Assembly: GCA_003165615.1 (NCBI GenBank)
Contig: PLWR01000203.1
Span: 1-8,463 of the forward strand
Direction: 5' to 3'
Source of the DNA: Acidobacteriota bacterium
GTDB taxonomy: Bacteria > Acidobacteriota > Terriglobia > UBA7540
DNA: 8,463 bases
Below the pieces are notes generated by a model, which was not told where the DNA came from, searched no databases, and saw only the letters and a program-made list of their open reading frames with translations. Positions 1 to 6,800 of the stretch are shown here, one piece after another. Each line of letters starts with the position of its first letter. Position 1 is the first letter of the stretch. The position numbers and the translations under genes are program-made.

Positions 1-20
1 AGTTTTGAGACGGCCTCCAA

Positions 21-46
21 GGGGGCGAGGGGCGGGGGTGAGGGGG
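21..46 (+). other. G-rich tract, potential G-quadruplex
   Basis: Four uninterrupted G runs of 5, 4, 5 and 5 bases are separated by loops CGA, C and TGA. All runs have at least four G and all loops are 1-3 bases, which fits the strictest quadruplex pattern and would allow four stacked tetrads. It lies about 110 bases beyond the 3' end of the GH116 gene, on the strand opposite to that gene's coding strand, so a transcript running past that gene would carry the C-rich complement. The sequence match is direct; any role is unknown. Confidence 0.6.
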
Positions 47-81
47 TGTTTGTCACTCAATTTCGCAGCGCTCAGTAGGTC

Positions 82-94
82 GCCCCTTTGGGGC
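82..94. terminator. Small GC hairpin downstream of the GH116 gene
   Basis: A perfect 5-bp stem (GCCCC/GGGGC) with a TTT loop lies about 65 bases past the GH116 stop codon. No T run follows it on either strand, so it is not a canonical intrinsic terminator. It may stabilise the 3' end or simply be chance in GC-rich DNA. Its right arm forms part of a 12-base direct repeat (86-97 and 113-124). Confidence 0.2.
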
Positions 95-124
95 TCAAAA
101 TTGGCACGCGCTCTTTGGGGCTCA
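86..124. repeat. 12-bp direct repeat CTTTGGGGCTCA, two copies
   Basis: The 12-mer CTTTGGGGCTCA occurs exactly at 86-97 and 113-124, 27 bases apart start to start. It lies between the G-rich tract and the 3' end of the GH116 gene. The repeat is directly visible. No inverted ends or coding content suggest an insertion sequence, so it may be a small local duplication. Confidence 0.5.
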
Positions 125-158
125 TGATCGTCGTGGTTTTCCGCCCGATCCAAAACCT

Positions 159-2630
159 TCAAGCCTTGCGCGCGGCGTGGAGGATTCTGTCGACAAATCC
201 GCCGGGGGCGCAGAAGCTGGCGATGTCCTTGCCTTGCAGGGCGGCGGGCAGGGCCCACAGCATCATGTTCTGATCGTAGTGGCTGCCGAAGAGGCGATCT
301 CCCGTATCTCCGGCGATCACGTTGGGCTGGTTCCAAAGCGACCCTTCGATGATGGTCAAAGCATGCATCGCCCGCCGGGCAATTTCCAGCCCGAACTCCC
401 GCTTTCCCGCGTAAATGTAAGTCATCGCCAGCATGAAAAGCTCGGGAGTAAAGTAGGCAATCGATCCATAGCCGACACCTTCCGGCAGCTTGCCTTCGGC
501 GGTGGTAAAGTTCGCCACTCCTTCCGGCGCCACCCTGGCACACGTCTCCCGAATGGTCTGCAAGGTCTTCTGCACCCGGTCGGCGCGAAACACGCCGGGC
601 AAGCCGTGGAAGCGGCACATCCATTCGCCATCAAGCTGGTAGGCGAAAATGGCATCTCCCACTTTTCCGGTCTTGGGCTCGTTGTAGGCAAGGTAGTAGC
701 CGTTGCCCCACATTTTGGACTCCATCGCCCCGCTGCCTTGCTCGAGCCACTCGTGGCACTCGCGCGCGAACGCCTGGTCACCCACCTTTTCCGCCATCCG
801 CTGGGCCATGCGCAGATTGGCCAGATGAATTCCACCCACGTGCGAGGTCATGCCAAACCACAGAATGGCTTCAAACCACTCCAGGAAATGGCCGGGCCGA
901 TCACCCTTGCGCTGCGGATCCACATCGCCGCTGGGGACGCTGATGATCCCGTCGGCGCCATCTTCCGGGCGCAGATTCATGGTGAAAATCGTGTTGCGCT
1001 TGATGGACTCGTAGAACTCGCGCAGCACGGCGTCATCGCCGGTGCGCTGCCAGTAGCGATCGACCAGATCCACATAGCACGGTCCGTTCGTGGTGGTCTG
1101 ATAACCGGGCGTGGGCATGGCGAACTCCGTCCCCGCCGTCTGTTCGTAGCCGCCCTCGGAGTAACCCACCAGCCCACCCCAGATCCATACCGCGGCCCCG
1201 CTCGAAAACTGATACGCCTTGTACCCGCGCAACGACGATAGCGCCAGGTCAGGGAAGAAATACACCAGCGGAGCGTTGGCGTAGAAGGTGTCCGGGATTG
1301 GTTCAATCGCCGGGTCTTCCACAATGCCGTCCAACAGCCCGAACAGGCCGTCTTCCGGCCGGCACCAGGGCCCAATGGGCGGTCGCGCCGCCGCCCACAG
1401 GCTGTTAATCGGGAACAGATAGAGCATGTTGATCAGGGAATCACGCAGCCAGACCGGCAGGCTCTCCTCCGCATAAACCACCTCCTGCCAGGCCAGAATT
1501 CGACGCAGCAGGGATTCGTGCTCGCGGCTGAAGAACCGCGCCACCTCCAGGGCATTCTGATACCGCGTCGCATACATGTGCATGAAGGTGTGCGAACCTT
1601 CACCAATCCACATCGGTGCGAACCAGGCGAGCACGAAGCGTACTGACTTCTCTTCTCCCGGCTGCAGGCTGTAACCAACGGAAATAGACCCACCGAAGTC
1701 CTTCTCCTCCGGCTGGGGAAGCTCCGACCCAATCAGGCCCCACACCGCACCGGTCTTAATAGGGTCGGGAAACCAGATGGCCCCGCCGGTGTGGACCCCC
1801 ACATCGCCGATGACGCCCAGCGCGTATCCAATTTCCTTCACTTTCTCCGAACTCACCACCAGGCCGCTGAACTCTCCGCGCACCTCCTGGCGCAAGGCAC
1901 GCGTCTCCTCCGGGGCCTCGGGAATCCAGGTGTGGCCGAAAGGAATGAACGGAACTTTGCGGCGCGGGCTGTGCGTCGTGATCTGGGCCTCGGCCTGCGT
2001 CGGCCCGGGAAAGCTGCACGCCACCCGCCCTTCCTGCACGCTGGAGGACGTGTTGCGCAGGTGCAATTCAAAGACCGCCCCCGGGGTGTTGCTCGCTGCC
2101 GAGTCCCCCAACACGAAAGGCGCCCAGGACCGCAGCCCGACACTGAGCGGGCAATTGGGCATCTCAAATTCCATGTCGGCGATCGGGTAATGGCCCCAGT
2201 AGTGAATCTCGGTGGGAAGCTGCACTCCCCCGAACATGAACCCACCATAGGTCCCCTGGTCGCTCGTGAGCGCCCAAACTTGTTTCCCCACGGTCAAGGC
2301 CATGAAATTTGTGCCGAGAGGTCCACGCTGCGGGCAGAAGGAGTTGTAAGCCGTGCAGTAACCGAGCGTGCCGTTGGTTTCAAGGTTGAGGCGGCCCGTA
2401 TCAATGCTGCCCAGGGGCATCCCCTGCTCGGGTGGCTGGCGCTTGCGGTAGATTACCCCACAGGCGGGCTTGGTAAAACCTGCGGCGGGAAACTCTCGCC
2501 ATTCCCGGGAGGGCAGGTCGGTGGGAAAGAGCCTGGCGGGATTTCCCGCGGCGCTCTGCGCGCGAAGCCTAAGAGCGGTAAGGCTGGTGAGTCCCCCCGC
2601 CAAATTCAGCAAAGCGTTTCTTCGATCCAT
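159..2630 (-). CDS. Secreted GH116 (DUF608-type) glycosidase-like protein
   Basis: The 823-residue product resembles glycoside hydrolase family 116, whose known members include beta-glucosidases and human glucosylceramidase GBA2. The length fits bacterial members (about 800). The N-terminus has twin arginines (R3 R4), a hydrophobic stretch and a likely cleavage site near residues 24-28, so Tat export is inferred. Residues about 60-370 fit the N-terminal beta-sandwich domain and about 380-800 the (alpha/alpha)6 catalytic domain, for example residues 448-464 ending DTFYA and running into YFFPDL, and the later SHVGGIHLANLRMA. The nucleophile region offers D434 (LLDG) or E438 (VEDP). Where the family usually has the acid/base Asp in a YDxW-like motif, this protein has E587 (WFEAI), so activity and substrate are uncertain. 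The ATG start is supported by GAGGG at 2640-2644, 9 bases upstream. The next gene upstream is divergent, and no downstream gene is visible, so it is probably transcribed alone. Confidence 0.85.
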   Translation of the reverse strand: MDRRNALLNLAGGLTSLTALRLRAQSAAGNPARLFPTDLPSREWREFPAAGFTKPACGVIYRKRQPPEQGMPLGSIDTGRLNLETNGTLGYCTAYNSFCPQRGPLGTNFMALTVGKQVWALTSDQGTYGGFMFGGVQLPTEIHYWGHYPIADMEFEMPNCPLSVGLRSWAPFVLGDSAASNTPGAVFELHLRNTSSSVQEGRVACSFPGPTQAEAQITTHSPRRKVPFIPFGHTWIPEAPEETRALRQEVRGEFSGLVVSSEKVKEIGYALGVIGDVGVHTGGAIWFPDPIKTGAVWGLIGSELPQPEEKDFGGSISVGYSLQPGEEKSVRFVLAWFAPMWIGEGSHTFMHMYATRYQNALEVARFFSREHESLLRRILAWQEVVYAEESLPVWLRDSLINMLYLFPINSLWAAARPPIGPWCRPEDGLFGLLDGIVEDPAIEPIPDTFYANAPLVYFFPDLALSSLRGYKAYQFSSGAAVWIWGGLVGYSEGGYEQTAGTEFAMPTPGYQTTTNGPCYVDLVDRYWQRTGDDAVLREFYESIKRNTIFTMNLRPEDGADGIISVPSGDVDPQRKGDRPGHFLEWFEAILWFGMTSHVGGIHLANLRMAQRMAEKVGDQAFARECHEWLEQGSGAMESKMWGNGYYLAYNEPKTGKVGDAIFAYQLDGEWMCRFHGLPGVFRADRVQKTLQTIRETCARVAPEGVANFTTAEGKLPEGVGYGSIAYFTPELFMLAMTYIYAGKREFGLEIARRAMHALTIIEGSLWNQPNVIAGDTGDRLFGSHYDQNMMLWALPAALQGKDIASFCAPGGFVDRILHAARKA

Positions 2631-2639
2631 AACGGTAAA

Positions 2640-2644
2640 CCCTC
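2640..2644 (-). promoter_or_regulatory. Ribosome binding site of the GH116 gene
   Basis: The minus strand reads GAGGG nine bases before the ATG at 2630, a good Shine-Dalgarno match at normal spacing that supports this start. A 6-bp hairpin (2650-2666) lies just upstream of it. Confidence 0.6.
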
Positions 2645-2649
2645 AAATG

Positions 2650-2666
2650 GCTCCCGAAGGGGGAGC
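2650..2666. other. Hairpin just upstream of the GH116 ribosome binding site
   Basis: GCTCCC at 2650-2655 pairs with GGGAGC at 2661-2666 around a 5-base loop. In the GH116 transcript this stem would end six bases before the Shine-Dalgarno sequence. It leaves that site exposed, so it may stabilise the leader rather than block translation. This is inferred from sequence only. Confidence 0.35.
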
Positions 2667-2696
2667 TCTAGAGATTGCGGAAGAACTGATAGGCGG

Positions 2697-2734
2697 TGTC
2701 ATTCTGAGCCCGCATTTTGGGCGAAGAACCCCTG
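2697..2734. repeat. Dispersed intergenic repeat of the CATTCTGAGC...GCGAAGAACC type
   Basis: The segment begins TGTCATTCTGAGC and ends GCGAAGAACCCCTG. This closely resembles a short repeat found in many copies between genes in Acidobacteriota and some other soil bacteria, usually read as CATTCTGAGCG(n)GCGAAGAATCTCTG. The middle here contains GCCC and GGGC (2708-2711, 2719-2722), which can pair as a small stem. Recognition is from memory of the motif; only one copy is present in this window. Confidence 0.55.
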
Positions 2735-2755
2735 CAGTTCACGCCCCCCAAAGCG

Positions 2756-2823
2756 CCTGCGGTGCGCCGCAGGTAAACCAGCTTCCCGCTGGCCGGTAGC
2801 ATACTCCTCACCAGCACCACTGG
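2756..2823. other. Series of three short hairpins in the divergent intergenic region
   Basis: Three inverted repeats follow in order: CCTGCGG/CCGCAGG (2756-2762 with 2767-2773, 4-base loop, 7-bp perfect stem), CCAGC/GCTGG (2778-2782 with 2788-2792, 5-base loop) and CCAG/CTGG (2811-2814 with 2820-2823). The first is strong; the others are weaker. None is followed by a T run. They lie between the dispersed repeat and the likely promoter of the NmrA-type gene, so they could belong to a repeat unit, a terminator remnant or an operator. Confidence 0.4.
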
Positions 2824-2848
2824 CAATTATCGCCTGGACTTTTATATG
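2821..2848 (+). promoter_or_regulatory. Possible sigma-70 type promoter for the NmrA-type gene
   Basis: TGGCAA (2821-2826) and TATATG (2843-2848) are separated by 16 bases and are weak matches to -35 and -10 boxes. This AT-richer patch is the only such stretch in the 265-base divergent region and lies about 48 bases before the start codon. It is a plausible guess, not a strong match. Confidence 0.3.
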
Positions 2849-2883
2849 AACCCTCAGTCGATTCCGCACATCCAAGGGAATAC

Positions 2884-2888
2884 GGAGG
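2884..2888 (+). promoter_or_regulatory. Ribosome binding site deciding the NmrA-type start
   Basis: GGAGG lies one base before an in-frame GTG (2890) and seven bases before ATG (2896). Seven bases is normal spacing and one is too close, so the ATG at 2896 is the preferred start. Confidence 0.75.
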
Positions 2889-2895
2889 TGTGACC

Positions 2896-3798
2896 ATGTA
2901 TGCAATTATCGGTGCGAGCGGGAATACAGGGAAAGTTGTTGCTGAGAAGCTTCTAGCCCATGGGGAAAAGGTTCGAGTGATTGGCCGCGAGGCCAAGCGT
3001 CTGGAAGGTCTGGTTCAAAAGGGTGCGGAGGCATTCGTTGCCAACGCCAGCGATGCGGCGGCGCTGACGCAAGCCTTTAGTGGCGCGAAGGCGGTTTATC
3101 TGATGATTCCGCCCAACCCCGCGCACCCCAACGTGCGGGAAGACCAGGAGCGGGTAAGCGATGCCCTGGTGGCGGCGGTCAAGAATGCCGGCGTGGAGTA
3201 TGCCATGGTTCTTAGCAGTATTGGGGCCGACAAGCCGGACAAGACGGGGCCGGTGGTGGGCTTGCATAACCTGGAACAGAAACTGAAGGGGGTTGCCCCG
3301 TTGAAGGCTGTCTACCTTCGCGCCGGCTACTTTATGGAAAACCTGCTACCTCAGGCAATGATCATCAAGAGTTTTGGAGTGACGGGTGGTCCGCTGCGTA
3401 GCGACCTGAAAGTGGCGATGATTGCCACGCAGGACATCGGCGCCGGGGCAGCCGAGGCGCTGCTGAAACTTGACTTCAAGGGCAAATCGGCGCGTGAGCT
3501 CCTGGGGCAGCGCGACTTGACCTATACCGAGGTGGCGTCCGTCATCGGCGAGGCGATTGGCAAACCCGGACTCGGGTATATGCAGCTCGGGCCTGAGCAG
3601 CTTAAACCCGCCCTGGTGCAAATGGGCATGTCTGCCAACATGGCTGATCTTCTACTGGAAATGTCAGACTCCCTGAACTCCGGATATATGGCGGCACTGG
3701 AGCCCCGCTCGGCGCAGAACACCACGCCCACCTCCATTGAAAGGTTCGTCGCCGAACAATTGGCGCCCCAATTCACCAGCAAACCCGCCGGGGCATAG
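2896..3798 (+). CDS. NmrA-family NAD(P)-binding oxidoreductase
   Basis: The 300-residue product is an atypical short-chain dehydrogenase of the NmrA / NAD(P)H azoreductase / quinone oxidoreductase-2-like group. It is a soluble Rossmann-fold protein with no signal peptide. The N-terminus has the dinucleotide motif GASGNTG (residues 6-12). R31, right after the second strand (VRVIGR), is typical of NADPH preference. Further family signatures are YLMIPP (68-73), VLSSIGADKP (105-114) and GLHNLEQKLK (122-131), followed by LRAGYFMENLLP (141-152). The length is usual for the family and no interruption is seen. An in-frame GTG at 2890 would add two residues, but the GGAGG spacing favours the ATG. Substrate cannot be told: relatives reduce quinones or azo dyes, or bind NADP as redox sensors. 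It is divergent from the GH116 gene and convergent with the receptor gene, so it is probably monocistronic. Confidence 0.88.
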   Translation: MYAIIGASGNTGKVVAEKLLAHGEKVRVIGREAKRLEGLVQKGAEAFVANASDAAALTQAFSGAKAVYLMIPPNPAHPNVREDQERVSDALVAAVKNAGVEYAMVLSSIGADKPDKTGPVVGLHNLEQKLKGVAPLKAVYLRAGYFMENLLPQAMIIKSFGVTGGPLRSDLKVAMIATQDIGAGAAEALLKLDFKGKSARELLGQRDLTYTEVASVIGEAIGKPGLGYMQLGPEQLKPALVQMGMSANMADLLLEMSDSLNSGYMAALEPRSAQNTTPTSIERFVAEQLAPQFTSKPAGA

Positions 3799-3801
3799 CC
3801 G

Positions 3802-3833
3802 CGGCCTGATATGGGGGGGTTCGATCAGGGCCG
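3802..3833. terminator. Imperfect hairpin between convergent genes
   Basis: CGGCCTGAT (3802-3810) pairs with ATCAGGGCCG (3824-3833), giving nine pairs with one bulged G and a 13-base loop that includes seven consecutive G. It starts four bases after the NmrA-type stop codon. Its place between two convergent genes suggests a bidirectional terminator, but no T run follows on either strand, so it would not be a classical intrinsic one. Confidence 0.4.
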
Positions 3834-3839
3834 ACGCGA

Positions 3840-3862
3840 CCGGCACAGGTGATCTGTACCGG
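3840..3862. terminator. Second hairpin between convergent genes
   Basis: CCGG-C-ACAG (3840-3848) pairs with CTGT-A-CCGG (3854-3862) around a GTGAT loop: eight pairs with one C-A mismatch. On the minus strand it lies about 18 bases past the receptor stop codon. No T run follows. It may protect 3' ends or act with the hairpin at 3802-3833. Confidence 0.4.
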
Positions 3863-3880
3863 CCGCGCCGGAGTGATGCC

Positions 3881-6800
3881 TTAAAACAAGAGATGCAGAC
3901 TGAGTTGGAGGAAGCGCGAGCTGCCGATGGTGTGTTGAATTTGCCCAAGGTCACCCTCGGGAGGGATCGAAGGCGGCCCCTCGTAGTAGGGCAAGAAGTC
4001 CACATCGTTGTTGGGCGTGTCAAAATCGGGTTGGTTGAAGATATTGAACGCGTCGACCTCGAAGCGCAGGTTGAAGCGGTCCTTGATGATGGGAAACTGC
4101 TTGGCCAGACTCATATCGAAGCGCACTTGGAAGGGGCCGCGGAACATGTTCCGGCCGGTGGTCCCGTAAACGGACTCGTAGATATCGCACCCAGTGGAGT
4201 CGCAGGGTGGCACGCCGTCCTGGCCGGGCGCGACAAACTGCGGGGAAAAATCGCTGGAATTGAGCACCGGCTTGCCCGCATTCACGCCCGTGGTGCCCTG
4301 AAGTTCCGCCTGCTTGGCGGTTACTTTCGCGGCGAGCGGGACGATGGGGTTTCCGATCTCATCGTACGTGCCATAATATAAGCCCGCCACCGAACCCGAG
4401 TAGTCGTAGACGCTATAGGGCTGGCCGCTCTGGGCCACGGTCTGTCCGCCAATTGTCCAGCCGTTCACGGCGTACCCGAGGGCCCTGTTGTTCCTGGCGA
4501 AAGTCGGGAGCGTGTAGCTGTAATTGATCAGGAGCACGTGCGTCTGGTCGAAGTCCGCCGAGCCATAGTTGGCTCGCGGAACCAGCGGGTTGTTCCCCGT
4601 GACGAACAAGCCCAGCCCGCTCTGCTCGTCGAGAGCATGGGAGTAGGTGTAAGAAGCGGTGAATTGTAACCCGTGGGACATGCGCTTGCGAACCTGAAGC
4701 TGCAGGGCATTGTAATTGGAGATGCCCTCCGCCTCATACTGCACGGAATTCATGTCATAGCCGAGATAGGGGACGCGGACCTCCGCGTTGCCGGCATAAT
4801 ACGGCGCCGGGCACAGTGGTTCGAGGTCCAGCGGCGTCGCGCCGCTGTAGTAAGCGTTGCACTCGCTGAGCGGGCTCAAGCCACCGTAAGAATAAGTCTG
4901 GCCGTTCACCGGATGCGACGGCGTGGCGATTAGCGACTGGTTGAAGGGGACGGGCAGGACTTCATGCACGCCGCGGTTACCCACATAGGCGAGATCGAAC
5001 AGCCAGTTGTTGGAGAGCTGGTATTGAAAGTCAAGGGTCCAGTTCTGGGTGTTCGGCAGCTTGTTGCCAGTGTCATAGCCGCCGTACGTGAAGGGGCCAA
5101 ACAGGTTGCCCGAAGGCCAGTATCCGGATGCGGTTTGTGACAGGTTGGGCAACAGCGCCTGGAATCCCGCGGCGGTGGCGGGCAGTGGCGCCGGCTCGGT
5201 TGTGCCGAAGGGCGCCGAAAGGCTAGCTCCCCTCTTGCCGGCAATCGGCTCGACGAACGGCGGCGCCAGGGTTACGCCGAACGGACCATTGAATCCCGAG
5301 CCGGCACTGGGCGATAAGTAGCTGAACAGCTCGCCGCGATCGTAGTAGATGCCGTAGCCGGCGCGCACGGTCAGTTTCGAATACGGCGTCCAGGCGATGC
5401 CGATGCGCGGGGCGAAACCCCACTGGTGATTCTGCATCAGGGAATTGCTGGCCCCCGTCGTGGCGGCGGTCGGGCTATTCCCCGCAATTTCCAGACCGGA
5501 GTTGGTGATGGTATCCGTGGAGGCATTGTACGCATACAGGGCGGGGTTGAATGCGGTCAGCTTGCCATATTTCTCCGAGAGCGGCCCGTCCAAATCCCAG
5601 CGCAGGCCGGCGGTAATCGTCAGGTTGCTGCGAACTTTGAAGTTGTCGTTGACATACGCGCCCGCGGTATTGGACCGGTAGTAGCGGTTCGCCGAACCCG
5701 CGAACGCATCTCCGCCGTACAGCGACCCCTTCACAAAGCTCTCAAAGTCCTCGAAGGCGACGACATCACTGTTGATGTTGTTGTTGATAATGTTGAGTTG
5801 CGCGTGGTCCAATTGCCCGCCGAACGCGATCGTGTGCCGTCCTTTCACCATGTTCAGCGAGGACTCGAATTCCCATTGGTTCTGGAACATGCCGGCATTG
5901 CCAAAACTGGTGCTGGGGCCGAATTCCAGACCGTTGCCAACCGTCGGGTCCGCCGTGGTGATTTCGAACTGGGGGAATGTCGTCGAGCCCAGCAGATTCA
6001 TGCCCAACTGAGACGGAGTGAAGTCCTGCCCCGTTTTTCCGTAAGCCCGCAGGCGCGTGAACCCGACGTGCTGCTCCCAGGTGACGGAGGGGGACAGTAT
6101 CAAGCTGTTGGTGATGGTGCCTACGTCACTCCCCGCCGAAAGCTGCTGCGCGAAACCCAGCAGGGACCCGACGGCGCCAAAGGGATTGGTGGTGGGATTG
6201 TCCTGAACGTAGTACTTTGCCGACAGGCGATCCTTCTCGCTTATTTGATAGTCGATGTTGGCAATACCCTGATTAACCGGGGCTATCGAGTTCGGCCCCT
6301 GAACCACGGCATCGTAGCCGAGCGTGTAGGCGGTTGTTCCATTGGTGATTTGCGGGGTGGGAATCAGGTATTGTCCGTTGGGAAGCTTGGCCTGAAGCAT
6401 GCTCATCGCCACCGGACTAACCTGGCTGGCCGTGAACGAAGTCGTGCCGTAGGTCGAATTGACGGCGGCGACGATGCCACCCACGCTGCGATCGTTGGTC
6501 AGCCCCATGGGCACGGTGGCGTCCTTCGTGGATTCCGCCGCATCGGAGACACGGATCCCCTGATAGGAGAGGAAGAAAAACAACTTGTCCTTTTTGATGG
6601 GTCCGCCGAAGGTGGCGCCGAATTGGTTGCGGTTCAGGAAGGGATTGGGGAGGTTGTCCGCATTATAAAAGAAGGGCGCGGCGTTCATGTCGCTGTTCTG
6701 CCATTCCTCCCAGGCGCTTCCGTGAAGTTGGTTCGTGCCGGACTTGGTCAACACGCTGATGTGCGCGCCGCTGTTGTTGCCTTGCGTCGCGTCAAACATG

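Noticed and set aside
177..1241. 354-residue open frame on the plus strand, antisense to the GH116 gene
   Set aside because: Same explanation: codon-on-codon antisense register to a well-supported gene, with Arg, Gly, Ala and His-rich composition and no motif.
2890..2895. GTG at 2890 as start of the NmrA-type gene
   Set aside because: The GGAGG is only one base away; the ATG at 2896 has normal 7-base spacing and begins directly at the Rossmann first strand.
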